Source: Lachnospiraceae bacterium
GTDB taxonomy: Bacteria > Bacillota > Clostridia > Lachnospirales > Lachnospiraceae
Assembly (NCBI GenBank): GCA_017521195.1
Contig: JAFXGP010000060.1
Span: 1 to 64,000 of the forward strand
DNA length: 64,000 nt
Direction of reading: 5' to 3'
Shown: in pieces, positions 1 to 8,335 of the stretch
How positions within the stretch are numbered: the stretch's first letter is position 1
Layout: every line of letters starts with the position of its first letter
Notes under the pieces: generated by a model
The model's database searches: none
Told to the model about the DNA's origin: nothing
Seen by the model: only the letters and a program-made list of their open reading frames with translations
Program-made: the position numbers and the translations under genes

Positions 1-41
1 CCTTTGGCATGTGGCCGCAATGGCATTTTAGTGTCATACAT

Positions 42-113
42 AGGGCTATCGCCAAGCGGTAAGGCACAGCACTTTGACTGCTGCACTCGCTGGTTCGAAT
101 CCAGCTAGCCCTG
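42..113 (+). tRNA. tRNA-Gln (anticodon TTG)
   Basis: A cloverleaf can be drawn. The acceptor arm AGGGCTA pairs with TAGCCCT, the T arm carries GGTTCGAATCC, and the anticodon loop has TTG at 74-76. CCA is not encoded. It sits 31 bases before tRNA-Lys and is probably part of a longer tRNA array that enters from the left edge. The bases to the left (1-41) show no complete gene. Confidence 0.95.
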
Positions 114-144
114 TTAGGGTGTTTTACCACTCAATTAAATACAT

Positions 145-217
145 GGGATATTAGCTCAGTCGGTAGAGCACTTGACTTTTAATCAAGTTGTCCGGGGTTC
201 GAATCCCCGATGTCTCA
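145..217 (+). tRNA. tRNA-Lys (anticodon TTT)
   Basis: The acceptor arm GGGATAT pairs with ATGTCTC using two G-T wobbles. The D arm contains AGCTCAGTCGGTAGAGC, the anticodon stem CTTGA/TCAAG encloses TTT (178-180), and the T arm contains GGTTCGAATCC. CCA is not encoded. A strong terminator follows directly, so this is the last tRNA of the array. Confidence 0.96.
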
Positions 218-228
218 TTGGTAAAAGC

Positions 229-268
229 AGAGAAAACGTTGAAAAATCAATGTTTTCTCTATTTTTTT
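229..268 (+). terminator. Rho-independent terminator of the tRNA array
   Basis: The stem AGAGAAAAC(GTTG) pairs with (CAAT)GTTTTCTCT around an A-rich loop and is followed by a run of seven T. It lies 11 bases past tRNA-Lys and closes that transcript. Confidence 0.85.
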
Positions 269-545
269 GTCTGCGTACTTTATAAGGTTCTAAGTCCTCT
301 TTTGCGTTTAACGTCCTGCAGACTTGCATGACGTTAACTGGACTGTAAAAGCTTCCCGCGAGGCAGATTCCAAACCATTTTTCCAAGTGTCTCCGCGACC
401 AAAACCAAAACAAAAGACCAACTAATCTAAAGTTCAGCCAACCATCAGCTTGTTTCACTCAATTTATGGTTTACAATCATTCATAAATAACATATAATAA
501 ATAGGAAGTTAGTCATAACTAACAAAAATACAGGTGGGTGATGAT

Positions 546-1289
546 ATGAATATGGTATTACTTACTGCGGTAGGGGTTGGCGGAGCAACCGTGGCAGGTG
601 CAGTAATTGGATTTTTGTTTCAAGATATTTCTCATAAGTTTTCGGATATTATTCTCTCTTTTGCAGCAGGAGTTATGTTGGCGGCAGCGGTGTTGGGATT
701 GATAATTCCTTCCTTGGAATACGGAAATGTTTGGATTACGATACTTGGGATATTTGCAGGTGCAGTTTTTTTGAATTTGGTGGATAAACTGGTTCCGCAT
801 CTTCATAGTATGGCAGGTGGGGATACAGAGAGTCACAATAATGCGAAATTGAACAAGGTGCTTTTGTTTGTGCTGGCAATCGCCATACATAATCTTCCGG
901 AAGGGATTGCGGCAGGAGTAGGTTTTGGAACTGGAGATATTTCTCATGCCATGATTATTGCAGCAGGAATTGCATTGCAGAACATTCCGGAAGGAATTGT
1001 TATTATTGCTCCTATGCTTTCGGCGGGGGTTAGTAAAAGCAGAACCTTTGCTATTGCCATGATGACCGGAGTGGTGGAAGTGTTGGGAACTATTATCGGA
1101 TATATGGCGGTGGGAGTAGCTTCGGCGGTACTGCCTTTTGCTCTAAGTTTTGCGGGAGGTACCATGCTTTACATCATCAGTGATGAGATGATTCCGGAGA
1201 CTCATGCCCATGGAGAAGAGCGGGGAGCAACTTATGCTTTGTTGGCTGGGTTTTGTCTGATGCTTTTTATGGATACTATGTTGGGATAA
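546..1289 (+). CDS. ZIP-family metal cation transporter (GufA/ZupT-like)
   Basis: A 247-residue integral membrane protein predicted to import divalent metals such as zinc, manganese or iron across the cytoplasmic membrane. About eight hydrophobic segments are visible. The two ZIP signature helices are clear: HNLPEG near residue 120 and QNIPEG near residue 150, whose H, N, P and E residues form the metal site in the family. A His-rich loop (HLHSMAGG, SHNN) lies between membrane segments 3 and 4. I chose ATG 546 because AGGTGG at 532-537 is well spaced for it; an in-frame GTG at 534 overlaps that SD sequence. It is a single-gene unit closed by its own terminator. Which metal it carries cannot be read from the sequence. 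Confidence 0.9.
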   Translation: MNMVLLTAVGVGGATVAGAVIGFLFQDISHKFSDIILSFAAGVMLAAAVLGLIIPSLEYGNVWITILGIFAGAVFLNLVDKLVPHLHSMAGGDTESHNNAKLNKVLLFVLAIAIHNLPEGIAAGVGFGTGDISHAMIIAAGIALQNIPEGIVIIAPMLSAGVSKSRTFAIAMMTGVVEVLGTIIGYMAVGVASAVLPFALSFAGGTMLYIISDEMIPETHAHGEERGATYALLAGFCLMLFMDTMLG

Positions 1290-1290
1290 A

Positions 1291-1327
1291 AATATGCTTC
1301 GCTGAAAAACGGCGGAGCATATTTTGT
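1291..1327 (+). terminator. Terminator after the ZIP transporter gene
   Basis: A near-perfect 14-bp stem (AATATGCTTCGCTG with CGGCGGAGCATATT) with an AAAAA loop, followed by TTTTG, starts one base after the stop codon. Confidence 0.8.
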
Positions 1328-1458
1328 ATATAATGAAACTGTAAGAAAATAATATTGTATTCTAATAAAAAGTTTGATAAATTTATATGTAACAAGGCAA
1401 TTATGGACGAAAAAACCAGTTGCATAAAAATAAAATAAAGAAAAAGGGGGACACGAAC

Positions 1459-2397
1459 ATGAAATATTGTTTTGGTGTTGACATCGGTGGTACAACCGTA
1501 AAATTAGGCGTTTTTGAAGAAGAAGGTAAAAACATTGATAAATGGGAAATTCCTACATATACAGAAAATGAAGGTGCGAGAATTTTACCTGACATTGCGG
1601 CTTCTATTAAAGCAAAAATGGAAGAGCGCGGAATTGCAAAAGATGATGTTATCGGTGTAGGTGTAGGTGTTCCTGCGCCTGTAACAGCAGAAGGTGTTGT
1701 AAACGGAACTGCAAACCTTGGCTGGAAATACAAAGAAGTAAAAAAAGAAATGGAAGAATTAACCGGTCTTTCTGCTGTTATTGGTAACGATGCTAATGTT
1801 GCTGCTCTTGGTGAAATGTGGCAGGGTGGCGGAAAAGGTCAGAAAAATATGGTTATGATTACACTTGGTACAGGTGTTGGCAGTGGATTTATCGTAAATG
1901 GTAAATTAATCGTTGGAGAACACGGTGCCGGTGGTGAAGGCGGACATGTAACTGTAGATTACGATGAAACAGATTGCTGCGGATGTGGTAACAAAGGATG
2001 TTTGGAACAGTACGCATCTGCAACAGGTATTGTAAGACTTGCTAAGAAAAAATTAGCAGTGACAGATAAAGCTACTGTGTTAAATGCAGAAACCGTAACA
2101 GCAAAAGATGTGTGGGATGCAGTAAAAGCAGGAGATGAAGTAGCAATTGAAGTAGCAGAACAGTTTGGCAAATATTTAGGTTCAGGTCTTGCTATTATGG
2201 CAGCAGTTGCGGATCCTGCGATTTTTGTAATTGGAGGCGGTGTTTCCAAAGCAGGAGAGGTTTTGTTGTCTTATGTAGAAAAGAACTACAGAGAAAGAGC
2301 ATTCTTTGCCCATAAAAATGCAGAATTTGCTTTAGCTGCTTTAGGAAATGATGCAGGTATCATTGGTGCGGCAAAACTTGCATTGGATAATCAGTAA
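1459..2397 (+). CDS. glcK: ROK-family glucokinase
   Basis: A 312-residue cytosolic sugar kinase expected to phosphorylate glucose with ATP. The N-terminal phosphate-binding loop reads DIGGTTVKLG. The sugar-binding and catalytic segment includes GNDANVAALGE, and the ROK signature around 160-195 includes GEHGAGGEGGH and the zinc-binding cluster CGCGNKGCLEQ. The C-terminal ATP-binding motif is IGGGVSKAG. Length is normal for ROK glucokinases. The start is set by AAAGGGGG upstream of ATG 1459; the frame is open for 13 more codons upstream but has no SD there. It stands alone between two stem-loops. Glucose released by MalQ or the sugar operon in this window would be a substrate, although that link is inferred. 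Confidence 0.92.
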   Translation: MKYCFGVDIGGTTVKLGVFEEEGKNIDKWEIPTYTENEGARILPDIAASIKAKMEERGIAKDDVIGVGVGVPAPVTAEGVVNGTANLGWKYKEVKKEMEELTGLSAVIGNDANVAALGEMWQGGGKGQKNMVMITLGTGVGSGFIVNGKLIVGEHGAGGEGGHVTVDYDETDCCGCGNKGCLEQYASATGIVRLAKKKLAVTDKATVLNAETVTAKDVWDAVKAGDEVAIEVAEQFGKYLGSGLAIMAAVADPAIFVIGGGVSKAGEVLLSYVEKNYRERAFFAHKNAEFALAALGNDAGIIGAAKLALDNQ

Positions 2398-2417
2398 AAA
2401 TCAAGCTTATTGTGAGG

Positions 2418-2451
2418 TATCAGGGTATGATAATATGATAATACCCTGATA
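2418..2451 (+). repeat. Perfect 11-bp inverted repeat between glcK and the nucleotidyltransferase gene
   Basis: TATCAGGGTAT and ATACCCTGATA flank a 12-base AT-rich loop that is itself nearly symmetrical (GATAATATGATA). No T-run follows, so it is a poor canonical terminator. It may be an operator or an RNA-processing hairpin. Confidence 0.6.
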
Positions 2452-2481
2452 TCGTGTTATAGACGTAAAGGAGCATAAAGT

Positions 2482-3402
2482 ATGAAAAAACCTGTATTGG
2501 TAATTATGGCGGCAGGAATGGGAAGCAGATATGGCGGTTTGAAGCAGATTGATAAAATTGATGCGGCAGGTCACATTATTATGGACTTTTCTATTTTTGA
2601 TGCAAAAAGAGCCGGATTTGAAAAAGTAGTATTTATTATTAAAAGAGAAAATTTGGAATTGTTTAAAGAAGTAATCGGAGATGCAGTTTCTGCTCAAATG
2701 GAAGTAGCATTTGCATTCCAGGATATTAACAATATTCCGGAAGGTTTTGAAGTTCCTGCAGATCGTGTAAAACCATGGGGAACTGCGCATGCAGTATTGA
2801 GTTGTATTGATGAAGTAGATGGACCATTTGCGGTAATTAATGCAGATGACTATTATGGGGTGGAAGCTTTCAAAGAAATTTATAATTTCTTGAGTACTCA
2901 CGAAGATGACGATAAATATCGTTTCGCAATGGTAGGTTATGAAGTTGGAAAAACTGTAACAGATAATGGTTATGTATCCCGTGGTGTTTGTGAAGTGAAT
3001 GATAATCAGGAATTGATTTCTGTGACGGAGAGAACCAGAATTGAAAAGAAAGATGGCGGCATTGCTTTTACAGAAAATGATGGAGCAAACTGGACATTTA
3101 TCGATGAGAAAACTCCTGTTTCCATGAATATGTGGGGATTTACTAATAGTATTTTAAAAGAAATCAAAAACAGATTTCCTGCTTTCCTGGAAGAAGGATT
3201 AAAAACAAATCCTTTGAAATGTGAATGTTATCTTCCGGCAGTAGTAAGTGAACTTCTGGCAGAAGAGAAAGCTACCGTAACTGTGTTAAAATCTTCTGAT
3301 CAGTGGCACGGAGTTACTTATCAGGAAGATAAACCGGTGGTGGTGAAAGCGCTTCAGGATTTGAAAGACAGTGGATTATATCCGGAATATTTGTGGAAAT
3401 AA
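2482..3402 (+). CDS. Sugar-phosphate nucleotidyltransferase-like protein (NTP_transferase)
   Basis: A 306-residue cytosolic protein with the Rossmann-like nucleotidyltransferase fold. The N-terminal signature AAGMGSRYGGLKQ matches the G-x-G-x-R...K nucleotide-binding loop of GalU/RmlA-type enzymes, and INADDYYG near residue 115 carries the metal-binding aspartates. WGTAHAV is the base/sugar-binding segment seen in these enzymes. It is close in size to GalU (about 290-300) but lacks clear GalU landmarks, so the sugar cannot be named. It likely makes an NDP-sugar for wall or exopolysaccharide. The SD AAAGGAGCA precedes ATG 2482. The rhomboid gene follows after four bases, so the two are probably co-transcribed. 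Confidence 0.8.
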   Translation: MKKPVLVIMAAGMGSRYGGLKQIDKIDAAGHIIMDFSIFDAKRAGFEKVVFIIKRENLELFKEVIGDAVSAQMEVAFAFQDINNIPEGFEVPADRVKPWGTAHAVLSCIDEVDGPFAVINADDYYGVEAFKEIYNFLSTHEDDDKYRFAMVGYEVGKTVTDNGYVSRGVCEVNDNQELISVTERTRIEKKDGGIAFTENDGANWTFIDEKTPVSMNMWGFTNSILKEIKNRFPAFLEEGLKTNPLKCECYLPAVVSELLAEEKATVTVLKSSDQWHGVTYQEDKPVVVKALQDLKDSGLYPEYLWK

Positions 3403-3406
3403 AACT

Positions 3407-3973
3407 ATGAGAAAAAAACTAAAGATAACCTTTAATTCGCCCGTTACACTGGGTTTTGTGGCGATATGTCTGTTAGCAACAATTCTTAGTTATGTAGCCG
3501 GTGGAGTTATAAATCAGTTATTGTTTATGACATATCGTGCCCCTATGAATTCACCTATGATGTATATACGGTTATTGCTTCATGTTTTTGGACATGCTGA
3601 TTTTGAACACTTCATGGGGAATGTATGTTACATTTTATTGCTGGGTCCATTATTGGAAGAAAAATATTCTTCTAAAGTGCTAGTGATTGTAATTGCAGTA
3701 ACAGCGGTTATTACCGGAATTGTAAACAATGTGTGCTTTGCAAATGTTGCTCTTTGCGGGGCCAGTGGTGTTGTGTTTGCCTTCATACTGCTTTCTTCTT
3801 TTACCAGTTTTAAAGAAGGGGAAGTGCCTTTGACATTTATTCTTGTGGCATTATTTTTTATAGGACAGGAGATTGTACAAGGTTTGTTTGTGGTAGACAG
3901 TATTTCTAATATGGCTCATATCGTAGGAGGTATGGTTGGAGCCGCATTGGGATTTAAATTGAATAAGAGATAA
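3407..3973 (+). CDS. Rhomboid-family intramembrane serine protease
   Basis: A 188-residue membrane protein with about six transmembrane segments. It has all the rhomboid landmarks: HADFEHFMGN, the serine motif GASG (Ser120) and the catalytic histidine in NMAHIVGG (His171). Rhomboids cut substrates inside the membrane; the substrate here is unknown. The open frame begins upstream inside the preceding gene, but ATG 3407, four bases after that gene's stop, gives a normal N-terminus ahead of the first membrane helix, so I use it. No strong SD is visible, suggesting translational coupling. Confidence 0.88.
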   Translation: MRKKLKITFNSPVTLGFVAICLLATILSYVAGGVINQLLFMTYRAPMNSPMMYIRLLLHVFGHADFEHFMGNVCYILLLGPLLEEKYSSKVLVIVIAVTAVITGIVNNVCFANVALCGASGVVFAFILLSSFTSFKEGEVPLTFILVALFFIGQEIVQGLFVVDSISNMAHIVGGMVGAALGFKLNKR

Positions 3974-3975
3974 CA

Positions 3976-4018
3976 AAAAAACTGTCGCAAATACAATTGG
4001 TTTGCGATAGTTTTTTGT
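3976..4018 (+). terminator. Terminator after the rhomboid gene
   Basis: The stem AACTGTCGCAAA/TTTGCGATAGTT with a short loop is followed by TTTTTTG, and an A-run lies before it, so it could act on both strands. Confidence 0.85.
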
Positions 4019-4273
4019 TGTAAAAACGATAAAATGTTTGACAAATAACAAATGAAATGATATCGTAAATACGAAAAAAACATATATTGAAATGCAGAAA
4101 GGCATTCTTTGATACTCTTCTTAATTCCATTATCAGGAAATCTGCCGTATTCCACGTAAGGAATGTCAGGCAAAATGTCTCAAAATTTAACAAAATTTTA
4201 ATCAGAATCCGGAAAGCTTTATTAAGGTGTTTTTGTGTACATATAAAGTTATTACGGATGGAAAGGAAACAGT
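4019..4273. other. Intergenic region before the Rpn nuclease gene
   Basis: There is no convincing gene. A possible promoter (TTGACA 4038-4043, 17-base spacer, TATCGT 4061-4066) would read rightward with a long leader of about 200 bases. Short open frames on the minus strand lack SD sequences and resemble no family I know. Confidence 0.4.
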
Positions 4274-5431
4274 ATGATAAACGAACAAGTGAAGAAGCAG
4301 CAAAGGGAGGAAATTATCTCTGGGAAAGAAAATGAAAGAAAAGAAGAAAAAGAAGGAATGAGCAATTCTAAAAGGAAAGATTCCTTTGGTAAGATGATTT
4401 TTGGAAACAATGAATTATGTGCTCAGTTTTTAAGAGAATATACTAATATAGAACAGCTAAAAAATGTGCAATCGGCTGATATAGAAGATATATCCAATCG
4501 ATTTACACATATGTTTGCGGAAGAAAGAGAAGCAGATGTTATTAAGAAAATCAATATAGAAGCAGACGATATGACGTTTTATTTAATTTCGCTGATTGAA
4601 CATAAATCCAATGTGGATTATAATGTTGTTATGCAGATACTTCGTTATATGGTATTCATATGGGAAGATTACGAGAAAAAAGAAAATGGCAGAACAAAAG
4701 GAATATCCAAGAAAAAGCAATTCAAGTATCCGCCAATTCTTCCGATCATATATTATGATGGAATTGTCAATTGGACATCATCGCTTCATTTGAAGGAAAG
4801 AATATATTTAAGTGAAATTTTTGGGAAATATGTTCCGGATTTTGAATGTATGCTGATTCCGCTTCATAAATACAGTAATCAGGAAATTATGAAGAATAAA
4901 GATGAGTTGGCGGTGCTATTACTCTTAGATAAGCTGAGTGATGTATCTGATTTTAAAAAGTTAACAGAGGAGATTCCGCCGGAGTATTTTGCAAAGGTAA
5001 CAGAAAATACGTCACAGAATGTCATGGACATTATGATAAGTGTGATGAGAGTGTTGCTCTCTAAATTGAAACTTTCTGAAGAAGAAATCGATAGTTTCAT
5101 GGAGCGGATAAAAGAGGAGGACAACGTGGGAGGATGGTTTGAGCATTTTAAGGAAATAGACTTGCCGGCAGAGAGAATAAAAATGCGGAAAGAAGTACGG
5201 GAAGAAGTGCGGGAAGAAGTGCGGGAAGAAGTACGGGAAGAAGTGCGGGAAGAAGTACGGGAAGAAGTGCGGGAAGAAGTACGGGAAGAAGTACGGGAAG
5301 AAAGTGTAAAAATACTCATTGAGGCTATGAAAGATTTGGATGTATCTCGTCATTTTGCGATAGATAAATTAAAAGAGAAATATTCTCTGACGCCAGAACA
5401 GGCAGAAGAAAAATTAAGTAAATATTGGTAA
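4274..5431 (+). CDS. Rpn-family nuclease (PD-(D/E)XK, YhgA-like) with REEV tandem repeats
   Basis: A 385-residue protein of the Rpn (recombination-promoting nuclease, formerly putative transposase) family. The nuclease core lies at residues 35-135: an N-terminal segment (DSFGKMIFGN...FLREYTN), a conserved Asp in READV (Asp88), and the catalytic E-x-K in LIEHKS (Glu109, Lys111), followed by an RYM...WEDY helix. This family nicks DNA and promotes RecA-independent recombination. Residues 305-344 are ten REEV-type repeats encoded by a 12-nt minisatellite, predicted to be one long charged helix. A short C-terminal domain (EKYSLTPEQAEEKL) follows. ATG 4274 has GGAAAGG upstream; ATG 4358 is a possible inner start. 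It is a monocistronic unit with its own terminator. The target is unknown. Confidence 0.8.
   Translation: MINEQVKKQQREEIISGKENERKEEKEGMSNSKRKDSFGKMIFGNNELCAQFLREYTNIEQLKNVQSADIEDISNRFTHMFAEEREADVIKKINIEADDMTFYLISLIEHKSNVDYNVVMQILRYMVFIWEDYEKKENGRTKGISKKKQFKYPPILPIIYYDGIVNWTSSLHLKERIYLSEIFGKYVPDFECMLIPLHKYSNQEIMKNKDELAVLLLLDKLSDVSDFKKLTEEIPPEYFAKVTENTSQNVMDIMISVMRVLLSKLKLSEEEIDSFMERIKEEDNVGGWFEHFKEIDLPAERIKMRKEVREEVREEVREEVREEVREEVREEVREEVREEVREESVKILIEAMKDLDVSRHFAIDKLKEKYSLTPEQAEEKLSKYW
5186..5305 (+). repeat. 12-nt in-frame minisatellite (10 units)
   Basis: The unit CGGGAAGAAGTR is repeated head to tail. The first unit (encoding RKEV) and last unit (REES) are degenerate and the eight central units are almost identical. 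The only wobble is A/G in the Val codon. It lies inside the Rpn-family gene, and the unit length keeps frame whatever the copy number. Confidence 0.95.
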
Positions 5432-5437
5432 GGTTCG

Positions 5438-5475
5438 GTTCCCCACTTGAAATAACGAGAGGGGAACTTTTTTTT
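5438..5475 (+). terminator. Terminator after the Rpn nuclease gene
   Basis: The stem GTTCCCC/GGGGAAC encloses a 16-base loop and is followed by eight T. Confidence 0.85.
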
Positions 5476-5488
5476 ACTGCACTTTTAA

Positions 5489-5661
5489 CAATTTAGATAT
5501 CTTGGTATCAAAGGCGAAAATGCATAGGAAGGGATCTGCGATGCATTGACTACTTATGTGCACGAAATGTGTCATATATTTGGCGGTGACGCACCAGATT
5601 CGTTTGGTTTAGCACTGACAAAAGCAATGGAAATCTTAATGCTTAACCATGATGTTAAAAC
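5489..5661 (+). pseudogene. C-terminal relic of a protein with an HExxH metalloprotease-like motif
   Basis: One frame reads FRYLGIKGENA, then an in-frame TAG (5525-5527), then EGICDALTTYVHEMCHIF and GGDAPDSFGLALTKAMEIL. HEMCH fits the zinc-binding HExxH pattern. The peptide resembles the C-terminal part of large ATP-binding proteins I associate with Clostridia, though I cannot confirm the family without a search. There is no start, no SD, a terminator immediately upstream, and the frame runs into the antisense of the AraC gene. This is the remnant of a deleted gene. Confidence 0.6.
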
Positions 5662-6495
5662 CTACCTGTTTTGCTTCCGGTATTCCGTAGGAGAAATTCC
5701 TTTTTGCTTCTTGAAAATCTGAGCAAAATAACTGGAAGAAGAAAAACCGGTGGTATTGCTGATTAAGGATAGAGAAAAATCGGTGGTTGTCAGCAAGTGC
5801 TCCGCTTCGGCAATTCGCTTGGAAATCAAATAATTAATAGGAGAGATTCCATATTCCTCTGCAAAGGCATGGGCAAGATGGTATTTGGACACATGATTAA
5901 TCTCAGCCAGTTGATCCAGAGTAATATTCTCCTGATAATGGGTGTCGATGTAACGTTTGGTGGAACCGCACAGGCGGGAAGTTTTCTTGCTGATAGGAGT
6001 CAGTATGGTAGAAAAATTGGTCTGACGTCCCAGAAGAACAATCAAAATTTCCGTTAAATCCTGACAGACTACATCATAACCGGGTTTCTTAGTTTCAATC
6101 TCAGCCAGCATATTTTGCAGATAGTGTAATACAGTATCTTTGATGCTTTTTAGATTAATGATACAAAAATTAGTATCATTTTCTTTGGTAGAGGCAGACA
6201 ACTCCAAACCCTCAATTCCAAGAACAATGTATTTTAGCGGAGAAGCATTTAAACTGACTTCGGTATGTAATACATTGGGATTTACAATTACCAAATCATT
6301 AACGGATACGGGATAGGTCTGGTTTTCGATTAAAAATTGTCCCTGTCCTTCAATTACATAAAAAAGTTCGGAGCAATTATGGGTGTGCTGTACACTATGC
6401 CAGTCACCGCCATATTTTGCAGAACTGATATATAAAAGCTTCGCGGTTTTGCGTATGGAATTCCCTTGTATTAATTCGTATTTATTATTACTCAT
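5662..6495 (-). CDS. AraC-family transcriptional regulator with cupin sensor
   Basis: A 277-residue regulator. Residues 1-110 form a cupin-like sugar-sensing domain (HTHNCSELFYVIEGQGQF; later VNPNVLHTE). The last 100 residues hold the two AraC helix-turn-helix motifs (LDQLAEINHVSKYHLAHAFA; TGFSSSSYFAQIFKKQKG) and the usual ISPTEYR end. I place the start at ATG 6495, with GAGAGG ten bases upstream; the frame is open further but would add an unlikely hydrophobic tail. It is transcribed away from the sugar operon starting at 6906, and is the likely activator of that operon, responding to the imported galactoside. That role is inferred from position. Confidence 0.88.
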   Translation of the reverse strand: MSNNKYELIQGNSIRKTAKLLYISSAKYGGDWHSVQHTHNCSELFYVIEGQGQFLIENQTYPVSVNDLVIVNPNVLHTEVSLNASPLKYIVLGIEGLELSASTKENDTNFCIINLKSIKDTVLHYLQNMLAEIETKKPGYDVVCQDLTEILIVLLGRQTNFSTILTPISKKTSRLCGSTKRYIDTHYQENITLDQLAEINHVSKYHLAHAFAEEYGISPINYLISKRIAEAEHLLTTTDFSLSLISNTTGFSSSSYFAQIFKKQKGISPTEYRKQNR

Positions 6496-6753
6496 AGGAA
6501 AGATACCTCTCTTTTGGTAGGTTTGTTTGTGAAAAAACAGAATCATAAAAACAAAAATATAAAAACAAATCTGATTGGATTGTATGTTTATTGCTGAAAA
6601 ACAAGTATGCATACAACAAGATAATTATAGCAACTTAAAATAAATGATTCAATATTTTTGTGAAATAGGAAAAGATAGTGCAAGAATGTTATTGATGATT
6701 AACAAAAATGACAAAAAAGGACAATATATTTTAGAAAAATGTGACAACAAAAA
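6496..6753. other. AT-rich divergent region between the AraC gene and the sugar operon
   Basis: There is no gene. The region holds the AraC promoter area and probably the activator-binding sites. Several A/T tracts are visible but no clear paired half-sites could be assigned by eye. Confidence 0.4.
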
Positions 6754-6794
6754 GAAAACGATTTCCTTGAAAATATGCAAAAAATCACTAAAAT
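6754..6794 (+). promoter_or_regulatory. Candidate sugar-operon promoter with cre-like site
   Basis: GAAAACGATTTC (6754-6765) is a near palindrome centred on CG and agrees with the CcpA cre consensus except at two positions. It lies just before TTGAAA (6767-6772), a 16-base spacer and TAAAAT (6789-6794). The leader to the binding-protein ATG would be about 105 bases. Confidence 0.4.
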
Positions 6795-6905
6795 AGCAAG
6801 ATATATAAAAAAGATAGCAATAATAAACTTGAAGCAAATTTCAGAAAGGATATACTTAGATACATAAGGCAATGAATTGCCAAAGTAAAAAGGAGGAAAC
6901 TTAAA

Positions 6906-8276
6906 ATGAAAAAGAAACTTTTAAGCGCACTTTTAAGTGTAGCAATGGTAGCTTCTTTATTAGTTGGATGTGGCGGAACTACAACAGAAGCTCCAGCAGA
7001 AGAAGCAACAACAGAAGCTCCGGCTGAAGAAGCAACTACTGAAGAAGCAGCTCAGGTTGTTAAAGTAGCAGCAGTTGAAACAGCATATGGTGCTGAAATC
7101 TGGACAAAAGTTGCAGCTGAATTCGAAGCAGCAACAGGTATCAAAGTTGAACTCACAGTAGACAAAAACCTTGAAGATGTTATCTCTCCGGATATGAAAG
7201 CAGGTAACTTCCCAGACGTTATCATGCGTGCGGTAGGTGCTGAATCCGGTTTAACAGAAACATTTATCAAAGACAACAACTTAGTTGACTTAACAGATGT
7301 TATGGATTTAACAGTTCCTGGTGAAGACGTAACTGTAGCTGACAAAATGTTAGGCGGTTTCACAAGCAACACAATTACACAGCCATACGGTGATGGTAAA
7401 ATCTACCTTATGCCTATGTTCTACTCTCCATGCGGATTATTCTACAATGCCGGTCTTTTTGCAGAAAAAGATTGGGAAGTTCCTACAACTTGGGATGAAA
7501 TGTGGGCTTTAGGTGACAAAGCAGCAGAAGAAGGTATTGCATTATTTACATACCCAACAGCTGGTTACTTTGATGCTTTCCTTTATGCTTTAATGCATGA
7601 AGCATTTGGCGACAACTTCGCTGATGTTCTTCAGTATGGTGAAGGTGCTTGGGAAACAGCAGAAGCTGAAGCAATTTTCGCAATCTTAGATAAATTAGCT
7701 GATTATACAGAAGTTACAACACCTGCTAATGCAAATGACGATAACTTCCAGAAAAACCAGCAGTTAGTATTAGATAACAAAGCATTATTCATGCCAAACG
7801 GTAACTGGGTAATCGGTGAAATGGCAGAAGCGCCAAGAGCAGACGGATTCGAATGGGGATTCACAGCACTTCCAGCAGTAACTACAGGTGGAGAAAGAGC
7901 TTCCTATGCTTGGTTTGAACAGGTTTGGATGCCAGGTCCGGCTGCTAACGTAGAAGCTGGAAAACAGTTCATCGCATTCCTTTACTCTGATGTAGCAGCA
8001 GCAATCTTTGCAGAAAAAGGTGCTATTCAGCCAATCAATGGTTTAGCTGATACATTAGAAGGCGATGCAAAAATCTACTACAGCATCTATGATACAGGTG
8101 CAGTTGCAGTATTAGATGCATTTGCAGCAACAGAATCTATCGAAGGAACAACAATCCGTGGTACATTCTGTGATCCAATTAACTCTTTAGTATCCGGCGA
8201 CAAAACAATCGACGATTGGAAAGCTCAGATTATTAAAGACAATGATACATTCAGAGCAAATCTTAAACAGCAGTAA
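6906..8276 (+). CDS. Sugar ABC transporter substrate-binding lipoprotein (CUT1)
   Basis: A 456-residue lipoprotein anchored outside the membrane. The signal peptide ends in the lipobox LVGC (Cys22). A low-complexity linker follows, with repeats of TEAPAEEAT/TEEAA, and then the family-1 binding domain (WTKVAAEFEAATGIKVELTV near residues 60-80; W-rich C-terminal lobe). It captures a sugar and delivers it to the two permeases downstream. AGGAGG before ATG is optimal. Codon use is strongly biased and the gene is followed by a terminator-like hairpin before the permeases, which fits the usual excess of binding protein over permease. The adjoining GH112 phosphorylase points to a galactosyl-disaccharide ligand, for example lacto-N-biose, galacto-N-biose or galactosyl-rhamnose. 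Confidence 0.92.
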   Translation: MKKKLLSALLSVAMVASLLVGCGGTTTEAPAEEATTEAPAEEATTEEAAQVVKVAAVETAYGAEIWTKVAAEFEAATGIKVELTVDKNLEDVISPDMKAGNFPDVIMRAVGAESGLTETFIKDNNLVDLTDVMDLTVPGEDVTVADKMLGGFTSNTITQPYGDGKIYLMPMFYSPCGLFYNAGLFAEKDWEVPTTWDEMWALGDKAAEEGIALFTYPTAGYFDAFLYALMHEAFGDNFADVLQYGEGAWETAEAEAIFAILDKLADYTEVTTPANANDDNFQKNQQLVLDNKALFMPNGNWVIGEMAEAPRADGFEWGFTALPAVTTGGERASYAWFEQVWMPGPAANVEAGKQFIAFLYSDVAAAIFAEKGAIQPINGLADTLEGDAKIYYSIYDTGAVAVLDAFAATESIEGTTIRGTFCDPINSLVSGDKTIDDWKAQIIKDNDTFRANLKQQ

Positions 8277-8302
8277 TTATTTGTTTGTTTAGTTTGAAAA
8301 AC

Positions 8303-8335
8303 AGGGCTGGTGTTCGGAAGAGCACCGGCCTTTTT
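8303..8335 (+). terminator. Partial terminator between binding protein and permeases
   Basis: The stem AGGGCTGGTG...GCACCGGCCT followed by TTTTT lies 26 bases after the binding-protein stop. It probably lets some transcripts through so that permeases are made at a lower level. A second small repeat (GGACAG/CTGTCC, 8392-8412) precedes the permease SD. Confidence 0.75.

Noticed and set aside
183..458. Minus-strand open frame of 91 codons over the tRNA-Lys gene
   Set aside because: Its C-terminal end is the antisense of the tRNA T arm, it spans a terminator, and it has no SD.
3851..4193. Several minus-strand frames after the rhomboid gene
   Set aside because: They overlap the rhomboid 3' end and terminator, lack SD sequences and match no family I know.
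5186..5305. CRISPR-like array
   Set aside because: Units are 12 bases with no spacers and they code for protein in frame.
4879..5353. Minus-strand frames rich in SRTS or FFPYF repeats
   Set aside because: They are the antisense reading of the 12-nt minisatellite in the Rpn gene.
4274..5431. Calling the Rpn-family gene an insertion sequence
   Set aside because: No terminal inverted repeats or target duplications are seen, and the family is a nuclease rather than a bona fide transposase.
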